From positions 83,998,884 through 84,062,883 of the forward strand of contig CM043944.1 of NCBI GenBank assembly GCA_014529385.2: DNA of 64,000 bases, written 5' to 3'. This document shows, piece by piece, positions 19,924 to 32,683 of this stretch (position 1 is the stretch's first letter; the number at the start of each line of letters is the position of its first letter). This DNA comes from Adiantum capillus-veneris. Taxonomy: Eukaryota > Streptophyta > Polypodiopsida > Polypodiales > Pteridaceae. The translations under genes were made by a program, and so were the position numbers. The notes below the pieces were generated by a model. It was not told where the DNA came from, did not search any database, and worked only from the letters and a program-made list of their open reading frames with translations.

Positions 19924-22408
19924 TTCATGTTTCAGATTATGAGCATTGTCAATATGGAAAGAAAACACGGACACATCGTACACATTCTTTTGACAAAGAA
20001 AGAAAATCCTTAGAGCTTGTGCACAGTGATTTATGTGGGCCTATGCCTTCTAAATCCCATGGTGGTGCATCCTATTATGTTACATTCATTGACGATGCAA
20101 CACAACATGTTTGGCTCTACGGCATGAAGTCTAAAGATGAGACCTTTTCTTGATTCAACAAGTTCTTGTCTAGTGTTGAACTTAGTCTGAACATAAGTTG
20201 AAATCTTTGCGCTCAGACAATGGTGGATAATATGTTTCCAAAGAGTTTACAAACTTCTGTTCAAGTAGGGGAATTAAGCGTGAGTTTACAACTCCTTATA
20301 CCCCTGCCCAAAATGTTGTTGCGAAACGAATGAATAGGACCATCCAAGAGCGGATTATGTCTATGCTATCACATGCTAATTTACCGCAAGCGTTTTGGGT
20401 TGAAGCATTCTACATAGCTATGTACTTGATTAATAGATCACCACATGCTTCATTATAGTTTCATGTACCTTTGGAGTTATGGTCAGAACATAAATTTTCT
20501 TATGAAAAACTTTGCACATTTGGATGTGAAGCTTATGCACATGTACCCAAGGAGTTGCATGCTAAGCTAGATCCTAAGTCCAGGAAATGCATCTTCATTG
20601 GCTATGGTGTAGATGGTTATTTTGGCTATTGTTGATGGGATCTGAAAAGTCAATCAGTGATCTATAGTAGTGATGTTGTCTTTAATGAGACTAAGATGCA
20701 TAGACAGGCAGTGAAAGAGGTTGAATTCCGAAAAGTGACGTTTTTGATGTATCACCTCCTATCCAAATAGCTCCCGAGCCTCTTACTACGCATGCTAGTA
20801 CGAGTTTTGATCAACCGTGGAGATCTTAAAGAGTTTCAAATCCGCAAGAACGTTTTGTTCCAGGTGTGGATTTTGTTTTGTTGACAGACAGTGGTGAGCC
20901 TTCTTGTTACAAAGAATCTATGCTAGCCAATGATAAGGTTCAATGGGAACATGCTATGAAGAGGGAGCTATCCAGTATTGCAAAGAACATACCATGGGAA
21001 CTTGTTCCGTTGCCAAAAGGTAGGAAATCATTGCCTTGTAAATGGGTTTACAAAAAGAAGGTTAACAATTACAAAGCTCGTTTAGTGACCAAAGGTTTCA
21101 AGCAAGAATATATTGTTGATTTTCAAGAATTTTTTTCTCCAGTGGTCAAGATGACCACACTGAGAATCTTGCTTGCTTTGGTTACCACTGAAGATATGGA
21201 GCTTGCTCAAATGGATGTCATTATAGCTTTCTTACATGGAAGAGATTTATATGCAGCAACCTCAAGGGTTTGTGCTAAAGGGCAAGGAACATTTGGTGTG
21301 TAAGGTTCTGAAAGGTCTCTATGGCTTGAAGCACTCATCCAAACAATGGTATTGAAAGTTTGATGCATTTATATGTTCCCTAGGCTATAAGCACAATAAT
21401 GAGGATCCATGTCTTTACGTGAAAAGACAACCCAATGGACAACTTATTATGCGTATCCAATGACATGCTTATTGTTGCTGGTCATTCCAAGAAAGACATT
21501 GCTGACCTTAAAACCAAGCTAAAAAGTCAATTTGACATGAAAGATTTGGGTGAAGCCAATCACATTTTGGGTATGTGCATTACTCGTGATCGTAAGAAAA
21601 GGTTGTTGTACCTTTCTAAAAAAGAGTATGCGCACAAGGTTCTTGATCGTTTCAACATGCAGAAGAGGAAGGTTTTGAGTACTCCATTGCCTGCATATTT
21701 GAAACTTAGAAAGAACAACTACCCCAAATATACTGAGGAAAAACCTACAATGACTAAGGTTCCTTATGCTTCAACTTGTAGTAGTCTCATGTATGCCATG
21801 GTGGCTACAAGACCTAACATTGCACATGCAATGGGAGTTGTCAGCAGATTTATGTCTAACCCTGGTAAAAAGCATTGGGATGCTGTCAAGTCGAGTCTCA
21901 GATACTTGAGTGCAGATAGATAGTTATGCTATGGTCATGGAGAGTCATCCATTCAAGGATTTGTAGACAGTGATTATGCAGGCTGTGTTGATAGTCGTAA
22001 ATCAACAACAGGCTGGATTTACACATTTGTAGTTCTGCTATTTCTTGGAGATCCATTCTTCAAGACTTTATATCCATTTCTACCACAGAGGCAGAGTATG
22101 TTGCATTTAGTGAGGCATGCAAAGAAGCTATTTGGCTTGCTCGCCTAGTGAAAGATCTTGGATTGGAGCAGTGTACACCAGTTCTTCATTGTGACATTGA
22201 GAGTGCTATTGCCTTGGCTAACAATCCAGTGTTTTATTCCAGAACAAAACACATTGATGTGTGTTATCACTTCAGTTGTGAATGCTTGGCAAACAAGAGC
22301 CTTGATGTAGTGAAGATTCCTACGTCAGAGAACACATCAGATGCAGTCACTAAAACTCTCTCCAGCCATCACTTTCAATACTATCGTGATTTGGTGGGCA
22401 TTGGGTGA
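19919..22408 (+). pseudogene. Element C Copia integrase, RT and RNase H (broken)
   Basis: This is the 3' two thirds of a Copia polyprotein. In order: the end of the pre-integrase motif; an integrase core (LVHSDLCGPM, YYVTFIDDATQHVW, RSDNGG, then R-M-N-R-T near 20.33 kb); an RT with KWVYKKKVNN..ARLVTKGFKQ, SPVVKMTTLR and QMDVIIAFLHG (20866-21303); RT thumb and connection (DMKDLGEANHILGM, 21435-21923); and RNase H remnants (CDIESAIALANNPVF, SRTKHIDVCYHF, 22148-22408). It has many stops and several frameshifts; the YVDD box region (about 21.45 kb) reads VSNDMLIVAG. It ends 56 bp before the 3' LTR, past a tcaagtgggagaa polypurine tract. Confidence 0.85.
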
Positions 22409-22463
22409 AGAGTGGTTCTCTTCCATTCCTATGGTCTTCCACATTGGCCATCAAGTGGGAGAA

Positions 22464-22730
22464 TGTTAGGTTTAATGGCCATGTGGCCGACCGCCCATCA
22501 CTAACTGCTACTAACCCTAAGTGTAGAGCTATACACTTGTGTGAGCCACTAACACTAAGTACAATATGTATTGTGCCTTAGTGCATAAGATAAAGAAGAA
22601 AGAAAGGGGTCACACATTGTGTGATGGCTCTCCCCCTCCGACATGTGTGTGTGGCTATGGTGGTGCATGTGTGAGTGTGTGCGTATTCTTCTTCCACTTT
22701 CGCTGTACTCTTGGCTCCTCTCCTTCATCA
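22464..22730 (+). mobile_element. Element C 3' LTR
   Basis: Starts TGTTAGGTTTAATGGCC after the polypurine tract and ends near ccttcatca. It matches the inverted 5' LTR at 8421-8680. The right flank, catgtgcc, continues the B-family site whose other half ends in gcatg beside the 5' LTR, which supports a catg/gcatg target duplication. Confidence 0.8.
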
Positions 22731-23029
22731 TGTGCCACAACACAACATCCACCCCCTCTAAACATGTACATCCTCTAGCATGTGCCACACGTATCTTTTT
22801 GCAAGTCCAATCTTTATTTAAGTCAACATACATGTCGATATCATTTTCATCTTCAATGAAGTCTAGCGCATCATCCTCTCTTCCTTCATCCTCATCCATA
22901 TCATTTTCATCATGATCCTCATTTTGACTTTCTTGTGAGTCAAAAGAATCTTTCTCACCTCTTCTTTTGAACGACTTGATCCTTCTTATTGTTGAATGTT
23001 GGTTGTAAAGACTATTGTCATACACCAAT
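22731..23029 (-). pseudogene. Element B copy 1 integrase C-terminus
   Basis: The minus strand encodes the same acidic tail as 60.84-61.17 kb (IKSFKRRGEKDSFDSQ.., then NEDHDENDMDEDEGREDD). This is the C-terminus of a Gypsy B polyprotein. It is cut on the left by Copia C and on the right by element G's LTR at 23030. It shows that the B copy interrupted here is the same family as the one at the right edge of the window. Confidence 0.75.
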
Positions 23030-23660
23030 TGTGGGATGCATGTCTAGCCTCACCATCCTATCTTATTGTAGTATTAGCAAAAACCACGATTAATTTGTCA
23101 AACCATGGGACGAAGCTGACTCAACTAGTGCATAGTGGCTACGAGAGGTTGTCAATCTCTTCTAAAACAAGTAACAACTCGCATCTAACTCAAGCTACAC
23201 TCAACTGACTGAAATCACCAAAAGCCAATCGCTCATCGGCAAACAATTCGCATCCGTTACAGCATCAAATGACATCCAAACATAACGAAACTTCTAGGAC
23301 AACGCAACAATCGCATTCGCAATGTGAAAACTGGAGAGGGAGTAGGAAGTGCGAGAAGGAGAGAAATGAGCACCGTTCGCTCACACTGTGTATTTCTTAT
23401 TCAAAAACTTATAGAAAACTTATAAAAATTGACTTTTATACCTTATCCAAGGTTTTTGGGTGGTCAAAACTAATAATTTGGAGTTCTACCAAAGCTGGGA
23501 AATGACTGGCTGATACAATCTAGAAGCTTGTAGCCCCGGGTCATTAATTAAAAAGCTTATCCGAGAAAATAGGAGTTAAAATATTCCAATTTATCAAAAC
23601 AATAATTGTTTTACAAGGAGAACTCCAAAAAATGGTGTCCGTGTTAGCTTGCTGCTAACA
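23030..23660 (-). mobile_element. Element G 3' LTR
   Basis: A 631-bp LTR inferred from its boundaries. On the minus strand it begins TGTTAGCAGCAAGC directly after a polypurine tract (gaggaggggggaaa, 23661-23674) and ends GCATCCCACA at 23030, where B-family sequence resumes without a gap. A TATA-like box lies within. No second copy is visible in the window, so G's 5' end is outside or lost. Confidence 0.65.
23432..23441 (-). promoter_or_regulatory. TATA-like box in G LTR
   Basis: The minus strand reads aaggtataaaagtc in the middle of the LTR, a good TATA match in the usual place for the LTR promoter. There is no experimental support. Confidence 0.4.
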
Positions 23661-23970
23661 TTTCCCCCCTCCTCGCCTGTGTCGTCCCTTGACACAACTT
23701 TATGGGCTGAAGTAGTCTTCGGGTTAATGGCGGGCGAGGCAGTCTTTAAGTGCTTCTAGTGCCTTCTCGTATCTGATTCTTCATTCTTTGTCAGGCACTT
23801 GCAGGAATTGCATGGTGACTTGATTCTTCAGCTCCACCACTAAGTAGCCTACAAACTTGGATGTTATCACCGATGCAAATATCTTCGTTCGCCAGGTGAA
23901 GAATCCAGTGTCGAATGCTTCTTCAAAGGCTAGCATATTATTCAAGGGCAGGAACGTGCATCTGGTATAG
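23661..23970 (-). pseudogene. Element G 3' coding end
   Basis: Minus-strand frame with FNNMLAFEEAFDTGFFTWRT, SKFVGYLVVELKNQV and a stop after VPDKE, then the polypurine tract. It is the end of the long G 3' coding region, separated from its upstream part (34632 on) by the insertion of Copia D. I recognise no domain. The sequence either side of D joins with a 5-bp near-duplication (tatag/catag). Confidence 0.5.
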
Positions 23971-24726
23971 TGTTAGGAAATAAGATGTAGCTAAATAGGT
24001 AATTGAGTAGATCACTTAATGGAGAGAGACAGATTTACATACACGAGATTATAGAGTAGAGAGAGAGAGAGAGAGTACACACGATATACGTGGTTCACCC
24101 AATGTGGGCTACGTCCATGGGAAAGTAGCCACTCAGTGGCTTTAGTACTTCAAAACAAGAAGTAGTTTACAAAGGGATTATACCCTTAATGGAGCTCCCG
24201 CCTTGCTTCACTCTCACCACCTCACACTCACCTTGTTACATCAACTTCACACCATGAAATGTGTGTAGAAATGGCCTCATTTTATAGGCCAAAAGGGCAG
24301 CCCTCTCTTATGAGAGGCAACCATGTGTAGCCGCCCTTGTGTGAGTAAGTCCAAATCAGACCCTCCAATCCGCCCATGTGTGGCCGCCCTTGTGTAGACA
24401 AATCTGCTTTTGAATTCGGCCACTCGCAACCGGCCATTGACTTCTGACCACCGGTCAATCGACGGTTGTTTTTCGACCACTTTTCGGCCGCCGTCCGGCC
24501 ATAATATTACGGCGAAAAGGAATTATCCGGCAAGGGAAAAAAAAGTCTCGGGGGCTTCTGCACCCGAGGCCCCTAAAGTTGCCCCTGATTTTTGGCCGTT
24601 AAAATTTTGGTTTCCGGCGAGTGATTTTTCTTCACGCACGATGGCTTCTCCTCATAATGGGGGCCTTACAAATGTGCGCTTTTACCACAAAAAATAACAA
24701 GGGTAAATCAGGCTCCATACTTAACA
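23971..24726 (-). mobile_element. Element D (Copia) 3' LTR
   Basis: A 756-bp LTR. On the minus strand it starts TGTTAAGTATGGAGCC at 24726 and ends TTATTTCCTAACA at 23971; its mate is 33886-34631. A polypurine tract (ccaagtgggagat) precedes it. The copies differ by scattered substitutions and indels, for example around 24.50-24.57 kb where this copy carries about 35 extra bases, so D is clearly older than E. Confidence 0.9.
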
Positions 24727-24786
24727 ATCTCCCACTTGGAGACTGATCTCCAAACCAAACCTGTGAATGCTTTCCATCCTGGCTTC

Positions 24787-27700
24787 TTATCCTTGAATGC
24801 CGATTGAAGATGAGCAAAAGCTCAACTTCTCCTTGTTGACCACCTTTGTAAACATGTCTGCAGGATTTTCGCTTGTATGCACCTTTCCTAACTTTAGCTG
24901 TCCCTCTTCCAAAAGAGTTCGTATGAAGTGATATCTCACCTCAATGTGCTTTGTCCTTGAATGAAAGGCTGAGTTCTTCGCAAGATGGATAGCGCTTTGG
25001 CTATCACTGTACAAGACACAATTGTCTTGTTTGAATCCAAGCTCTTCTAAGAATCTGTGAAGCCACAGAATTTCTTTGCTTGCCATTGTCATTGCTACAT
25101 ACTCTACTTCCGTGGTAGAAAGTGAAAACACTTTCTGCAGCTTTGAATCCCAGCTTACTGCTGTGCCTCCAACCATGAACACATAGCCAGTAGTGCTCCT
25201 TCGAGTATCTTTGTCACCTGCCATATCTGCATCAGCATACCCTTCTAGAAAAATATCAGTTCCTCCAAAATACAAAGCATTTGTTGTTGTCCCTTTTAGA
25301 TACCTAAGTATCCACTTCACAGCTTGCCAATGCTCTTTACTTGGGTTGTCCATGAACCTATTCACAACTCCCACTTCATGTGCAATGTCTGGCCTTGTCC
25401 AGACCATAGCATACATTAGAAAACCTATCGCTGCAGCATATGGAACTTTAGACATATAGGCTATCTCCTCTTGTGTCTTTGGACACATATCCTTTGTTAG
25501 TTTAAAGTGACCAGCCAAAGGTGTAGAAACTGGTTTTACATTTTGCATTGCAAACCCTTCTAGTACCTTCTTGATGTAATCTGCTTGAGATACCTTTATT
25601 GTCTTCTTCGTCTTGTCCCTTGATATTTTCATACCAAGTATCCTCTTTGCAGCACCTAAATCTTTCATTGAAAAAGATTTAGACAGTTACTCTTTTAGGT
25701 CTTTGATGTCATGCATGTTAGCACTTGCAATCAACATGTCATCAACATACAACATTAGGATGATAAATTTCCCATCTCCCAAATTCTTCGTGTAGACGCA
25801 GTGATCCGAGTTGCATCTTGTGAATCCATGATCCAACATCCATCAATCAAACTTCAAGTACCATTGTCTTGATGCTTTCTTTAAACAATACAAGCTCTTC
25901 TTTAATCTACAAACCATTTTCTCCTTATCTTTTACTTCATACCCCTTTGGTTGAAGCATGTAGATTTCCTCCTCTAAGTCACCGTGAGGGGATGTCGTAT
26001 TTACATCCATTTGCTCGAGATTTAGATCATGAGTAGCCACAAGGCTTAAGACAAGCCTAATTGAGTTCATTTTTACAACAGAAGAAAATATTTCATTGAA
26101 GTCAATACCTTTCTTTTGAGAAAACCCTTTTACCACAAGCCTAGACTTGTACCTTTTCTTCCCACCTTCTTCTTCCTTCAGCTTGTACACCCATTTGTTT
26201 TGAAGTGCCCGCTTACCTTTAGGCAACTCAACCAAATCCCATGTTTGGTTGCAATGTAGTGAGTCCATCTCCACTCGCATGCTCTTCGTCCATTCTTCTT
26301 TGGATTCATGTTGCATAGCTTCTTCGTATGATTCCGGCTCTCCAGAATTTGAGATCAAGAGATGGTTGAAGGAAGGAACAAACCTTTCTGGAGGTCTACT
26401 TGCTCTTGTAGATCTTCGGGGAATAGGTTGAGACTCCTCATTTGGTTGACGTTGTTGCACATTGTCACCGTTTGCAGTCCTTGAGTCTTCACCGTCCTCA
26501 AGCTCCATGTACTCATCACCTGTTTCTTTTGTTTGTTTTCTTTCCAAGTAATCTTTGTACATATTTTGTTCGTTAAAAATTACATCCCTACTCCTTAAGA
26601 TTTTACCATCTTCAGGATTCCATAGGCGATACCCAAAGTCACCTTCTCCATAGCCAATGAAGAAACACTTTTTGGACTTTGCATCTAGCTTTGATCTTAG
26701 GCTTCTATCTATGTGCATGAAATCCTCACACCCAAACACTTTGAGAAATGCATAATTCACCGGTTTACCTATCCAAGCCTCTTCTGGAACTCCCCCATCC
26801 AATGCCGTTGAGGGTGACCGATTGATTAAGTACACAGACGTACTTATAGCTTCCGCCCAAAGCTCAAGCGGTAGGCCTGCATGTAGCCGCATGCTTCGTG
26901 CTCGCTCCATGATTGTCCTGTTCATCCTTTCCAAAATACCATTTTGCTGAGGTGTCCTTGGGGTTTTCCTTTGCCTCTGAATGCCATTGCTAGCACAAAA
27001 GCTTTCAAAAGCTTGGCTGCAATATTCACCTCCATTGTCGGATCTGAGGCATTTAACCTTGGTACCTGTTTCATTCTCCACAAAGGCTTTCCACCTTTGA
27101 AATATGGAAAATACATTGGATTTATTCTTCATGACATAAACCCACGTTTTTCTAGTCGCATCGTCTATGAATGTTACATAGTACAATGAGCCACCAAGTG
27201 ATGGTGTACTTGCAGGACCCCAAACATCAGAATGAACCAACTCAAGTTTTTTATTTTTTCTTTCATTTCCTGATTTTTGAAATTTTACCCTCTTTTGTTT
27301 ACCATAAACACAATCTTCATAGAACTCTAAGTCCACTTCTTTCAAACCTGGTAGACGCTTCTTTGTTTGAAGTATTTGCATTCCTTTGGCACTCATATGC
27401 CCAAGTCGGTAGTGCCACACCGCACTGTCAACTTCTGTAGTTGTTGCACAAGCTAAAGGTTGTGTGCTAATAGTACACAAGTAAAGTGTACCGACCTTTT
27501 CTCCCTTGGCAACCACCAAAGATCCCTTTGAGATCTTCCATTGTTTGTTTCCGAATGCAATGTTGTGACCTTCATCGTCCAATTGTCCTGTAGAGATTAA
27601 ATTTTTGCGAAGAGAAGGAACATGCCTAACATCTTTAAGCTTCCATTCATTTCCATTAGCAGTTTTGAAAGAAATTGTACCTTTGCCGACAATCTCACAA

Positions 27701-27832
27701 GCTTCATCATCTCCCAAGTATACATACCCAAAATTACCTTTGGTGTAGTCTTGGAAATGTTGCTTGTGTGGTGTCGCATGGAATGAAGCCCCGGAATCTA
27801 CTATCCAGGAATTAGACACATTGTCTAATGAG
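24787..27832 (-). pseudogene. Element D polyprotein: protease, integrase, RT, RNase H
   Basis: One minus-strand frame, interrupted by TGA at 25843 and TAA at 25687, encodes a Copia pol. Domains in order: retropepsin (SWIVDSGASFHAT); pre-integrase (WHYRLGHMSAKGM); integrase core (LVHSDVWGPA, LRSDNGGEYCS, RTPQQNGILERMNRT); RT (KWVYKLKEEEGG, SSVVKMNSIR, QMDVNTTSPHGD, and MLYVDDMLIA with the catalytic YVDD intact); and RNase H (GYADADMAGD, STTEVEYVAM, DSQSAIHLAKN). The TAA replaces the usual Gln before LSKSF. The frame is open through the site where E is inserted, so that insertion is what separates it from gag. Confidence 0.9.
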
Positions 27833-27837
27833 AGAAT

Positions 27838-28159
27838 TGTTGAGATGTCGAGCTCTACACCTTGAGCTGGCATCCACTACGGGTCTTGGCCGCTTACGGC
27901 ATTTACTCACTGGCGCGTTAGGTGACCAACACGGAGGATCTCTGCCAGTGATTCTACAGCTGGACTACACTTATAGTGCCAGCCTAGTACGCTTCTAGCG
28001 AGTTCACACTTAGTGACCGCATGTACATATGTGCTACTTTTCAGCTTTAGCACTTAGTCATTTTGTACTCTCTTTTCTGTGAAGAAGAAGAAGAAGCTTT
28101 CCATCTCTGTGTGCTTTGTGCTTGTCTTGTGTAGCTCTCTTGCATCCTCATTCTTTACA
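27838..28159 (+). mobile_element. Element E (Copia) 5' LTR
   Basis: A 322-bp LTR, TGTTGAGATG...CTTTACA, identical in length to the 3' LTR and differing at two positions I can see (caacacgg/cgacacgg and gccagtga/gccaatga). The left target duplication is agaat at 27833-27837. Confidence 0.95.
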
Positions 28160-28177
28160 TGGTATCAGAGCCTGGTG
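28160..28177 (+). other. Element E primer-binding site
   Basis: tggtatcagagcctggtg follows the LTR directly. It complements the 3' end of plant initiator-Met tRNA, the usual minus-strand primer of Copia elements. Confidence 0.85.
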
Positions 28178-28333
28178 CAGGCAAGAGAGGCAAGAGACGC
28201 AAGTACAGTGGTTGTGAAACGCTTGATTGTGGACACTCGTTGAGTGTAGAAAGCGTTACAGGAACCACGATAGCAGGTTCAGCAGATTTGCAAGTTTTTG
28301 CAGATTGCAGCTATTTTGTCTTAGTGCTTCAAG

Positions 28334-31300
28334 ATGTCTGACGGTTTCAGTCAGATTGTTACTGAGAAGCTTGAGAAAAATAACTACCCTGCATGGAAGT
28401 TCAGAATAACAAATTTCCTAAAAGGAAAAGGTTATTGGGACTATGTAGAAGGAGACAATGAAAAGGAACCAGAGATTCCCGAGGCAAATGCTACAGCAGA
28501 ACAAAGGAAATCTTTGAGGGACTGGCAACAAGGCCAGAGCAAAGTGATGTATTGGTTGTCTATGAGCATCACAGATGGCATGATGGGCTATCTACAGGAT
28601 GCTGAAACCCCCTCCATTGCATGGAGAAACTTAGGTAGAGTGTTCGAGGTGAACACCAAGGCTAGGAAGCTTCAACTAAAGTCGGAGCTAAATCAGGCTA
28701 AGAGGAACAACCTCTCAATCAATGATTATGCCTTGAAGATCAAGAGTATCATTGAGGCTCTTGGATCTATTAAAGTCTCAGTGGAAGACGATGACATTGT
28801 CCGTGCATGCTTGGATGGTTTAGGAGATGAGTATGTACATTTTAGGTCTTCCATGAATACAAGAGACGACATCCCCGTGTTCCAAGATTTGATTTCTATG
28901 CTTATTCTTGAGGAGAAGAACCTTGACACATCTTCTTCTCATGGCAGAAATAATTCTGAACAGGCCTTTTATTCTAACTCCAACAGAGGTAGAGGTAGAG
29001 GTCGTGGTCGAGGCCCAAGGGGTTGCAGGGGCCAATTTCTGGAAGGTCAATCAAATCAAAACAATACAGGTGGCAGGGGAAACCAGTCTCAAGGCAGGGG
29101 GAGTCAAAGAGGTCGTGGTGCAGGATCAAGCAGGCAGCAACATACTCCAGATAGTAGAGAATGTTGGACTTGTGGTGAAAGAGGTCACATGTCACGTGAC
29201 TGTCCAAAGGGAAAAGCAAGTAGAAAGAGAGAACAGGGCAACTATGCATCTACTAGCAGAGATGCATATGACAGCAAAAACGAGCGCATGTTTGTTATGC
29301 AACATGTAATGAATACAATGACTGCAGAGAATTCCACCCAAGATGATGTTTGGTATGTGGATTCAGGTGCCTCTAATCACATGACGTCTCGTGGAGATTG
29401 GTTTAGAGATATGCGCAAACCAGATGTGTCAAGCTATGTGCAGACAGGAGATGACACAGCTCACCCCATTGCTCATGTAGGGGACATACCTCTAAATACG
29501 AAGAGTGGGAAATCAAAGTACTTAGCATATGTACTTCATGTCCCAAACATTACAAAGAATCTTGTTTCTGTTGGACAAATGGTTGAGCAGGGTTTGCAGG
29601 TTCGATTCAATCCAAATGACTGTTATGTAGAAGATTTCCAGAATGGCTGTAAGCTGATCACAGAGGGCAAATGTGTGGGCAGAATGTTTACGCTGAATGT
29701 AGACATGCCTGAGGTAAAAGCTGCATTATTTGCACAGGGCACAGGTGTTGTGGCTGATGTTAACATTTGGCACAAACGCATTGGCCATGTCAATGAGCAG
29801 AGATTGCGCAGCATGCAATCAAAACAGATTGTAAAAGGTTTGCCCAAATTCAAGGTGGATGGTATGCATAAAGTGTGTGCAGCATGCCAGTTTGGAAAAC
29901 AGTCAAAGGGCTCATTTCCACATGAGCGCAATGTATGTAAAAAGCCACTTGAGGTGGTGCACACTGATGTTTGGGGTCCAACCGATACTGCAAGTATACA
30001 TGGTTGCAGGTATTATGTCTCTTTCATTGATGACCATACAAGGAAAGTATGGGTCTACTTCATGCGTAACAAAAGTGAAGTGTTTGGTCACTTTCAAGAC
30101 TTCAAAGTCATGATTGAGAAGGCGACAGATATGCAAATCAAAACATTGAGGTCAGATGGAGGGGGAGAGTACTTCTCCAATGATTTTTCAGATTTTCTGC
30201 GAATGCATGGTATACACAGGCAGTTTACATGCAGATATACTCCACAACAGAATGGGGTCACAGAAAGGAAAAACAGGCACATTGCAGAGGTTGCACGTGC
30301 ATTGATGAATGAGAAGAACATGCCTCATCATTTCTGGGCTGAAGCTGTAAATACAGCTGTGTACATTATGAACAGGACACCTACAGCTGCGGTGCATGAT
30401 GTAACACCTGAGGAAAAGTTTACATGTGCAAAGCCTGATTTGGCACACTTGAAAGTGTTTGGCTGCATAGCTTACGTGCATGTACCAGATGAGTTGCGTA
30501 GGAAATTGGATCCTAAAGCAGAGAAATGTATTCTTGTGGGATATTCCCTTGAACAAAAGGGGTACAGGTGCTACAATCCTACTACACGAGAATTACGAGT
30601 GAGCAGAGATGTAGTCTTTGATGAGATGAGCAGCTGGTACAGTAATGCACATGGCACTATTGGGGCTGATGTAATAGATGATGTGGTTGTACAAAATGTG
30701 AGGCCATAGTCACAGGTTTTGAGTGGACCACAAGAGTCCTCTTCTCGTGGCTCTGTTGAGAAACCATGGAATGGTAGACTACGTACGCAGGTTACTCCAC
30801 CAACAGGTACAGGGAATGTATCACGAAAAGGAAAGGAAAAGGTTGATGAACCTCCCTTTATGTTTGATGCATCATCAGGTTTTTCACATGTAGACATGGA
30901 TTCAGATGGTTCTGAACAAAGTCTTGATGAGGAATTTGGAATTCCGGCTGTCAGGACACCTGGTGTAAGGAAAGTATAAGAAGATGCTAGAGGGCAAAGG
31001 AGTGACCCAGGACCGCGCAGATCTAATAGAGTCAGAAATCCAGTTCAGAAATTGACTTATGATGGGTATCTAGCGCATCACCAAGCCTACATGGCTAAGG
31101 TGATACAGGATGTGGAGCCCACATGTTTTGAGGATGCAGTTGGAAATGTGCATTGGGATGATGCAATGAATGAAGAGATGGCTGCATTGGAAGCAAATGA
31201 CACATGGGAGTTGGTGCCATTGCCAAGTGGCAAGAAAGCTATTGGCTGTAAATGGGTGTATAAAACCAAGCATAAGGCTGATGGTAACATTGAGCGTCAC

Positions 31301-32683
31301 AAGGTAAGGCTGGTCGCAAAGGGTTATGCACAGACGTATGGCATAGACTATGAGGAGACCTTTGCTCCAGTGGCAAAGATGACGACAGTGAGAGCTGTCA
31401 TAGCAGTGGCTGCATCTAGAGGATGGATTATGCATCAAATGGATGTAAAGAATGCCTTCTTGAATGGTGAGTTTCAAGAGGAAGTGTATATGGATCAGCC
31501 ACCTGGTTATGTCGATCCAGGTTACCCAGATTATGTATGCAGACTTCTCAAAGCTTTGTATGGTTTGAAGCAGGGCTCTAGAGCATGGTATGATAGGATT
31601 GCCAAGTATCTTGTCAGTATTGGTTTTAGGAGAGCTCATGCTGATCATTCACTCTATGTACGTGAGAGTGATGTGGGGATTGTGGTCATTACCATATATG
31701 TAGATGACCTTATTATTGTTGGTGACAATGCTATGGAGATTGACCATGTGAAGGGTCTTCTCAAACAGGAGTTTGAAATGAAAGATTTAGGCGAGTTGCG
31801 CTACTTTCTTGGCATTGAAGTGATCAGGACTCCAGAGGGTGTATGGCTATCACAGAGACAGTATGCTTTGGACATGTTGTCAAAGTATGGTATGGCTGAT
31901 TGTAAGCCAATTTCTATTCCCTTGGATGTGAATGCAAAGCTGAGTGCAGAGAAGGGTGATGTTGTTGAGGATGTCAACATGTACAGGAAGATTGTGGGTA
32001 GTCTAATCTACTTGACTATTACGAGACCAGACTTGAGCTACACAGTAGGCTTGGAGAGTCAGTTCATGCAACTTCCGAGGAAGCCACATTTGGATGGAGT
32101 ACGACGCACACTTAGGTATGTGCAAGGTACTCTTGACTACGCATTGTTCTATGCAGCAGATGCACCATTAGCATTGTATGGGTATACAGATGCAGATTGG
32201 GCAGGTAGCATTGTTGATAGGAGATCTACGAGTGGCTTCATGTTATCTTTTGGGAGTGCTTCTGTTACTTGGAGCAGCAAAAAGCAGCCTACGGTTGCTT
32301 TATCGAGCACAGAGGCCGAGTACAGAGGTGCAGCAGTTGCGGCGTGCGAGGTAGCTTGGCTACGCACATTACTTGAGGACTTGTAAGTGCAGGTGGACCA
32401 GCAGATTTTCATCCATTGTGACAACCTTAGCAGCATGCAGTTGGCTAGGAACCCAGTGTTCCATGCCAGGACCAAACACATAGAGGTCCATTACCACTAC
32501 GTTCGAGAGCGAGTGTTGGCGGGCGACATCGACTTGGTCTACGTCAGCACAGAGGAGCAGATAGCGGATATCTTTACCAAGGCCCTCGGAGCTGAGAAGC
32601 TTCGACGTTTCCGGACTATGCTTGGACTCTGCGACATGCAGAGCTCGAGGGGGAGTGTTGAGATGTCGAGCTCTACACCTTGA
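28334..32683 (+). pseudogene. Element E gag-pol polyprotein with three in-frame stops
   Basis: A single frame of 1450 codons encodes the whole Copia polyprotein: gag (from MSDGFSQIV, to about residue 270); an RG-rich stretch; a CCHC knuckle (CWTCGERGHMSRDC, about 276); retropepsin (WYVDSGASNHM, about 340); pre-integrase (HKRIGHVNEQ, about 477); integrase core (VVHTDVWGP, LRSDGGGEYFS, NGVTERKNRH); RT (KWVYKTKHKADG, SPVAKMTTVR-like, YVDDLIIVG); and RNase H (TDADWAGS, SSTEAEYRG, HCDNLSSMQLARN). The only defects I see are TAG at 30707, TAA at 30977 and TAA at 32384, each one C-to-T from a Gln codon. All catalytic motifs are present. It ends 28 bp inside the 3' LTR. Confidence 0.93.
32641..32655 (+). 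other. Element E polypurine tract
   Basis: gagctcgagggggag lies immediately before the TGTTGAG of the 3' LTR, as expected for the plus-strand primer. Confidence 0.8.

Noticed and set aside
24787-27873. Reading D's pol as a host gene
   Set aside because: It has all Copia domains in order and lies between matching LTRs with primer-binding site and polypurine tract.
30188-31648. Open minus-strand frames of 122 and 192 codons
   Set aside because: Antisense shadows of element E's integrase and RT; no domain or start context.
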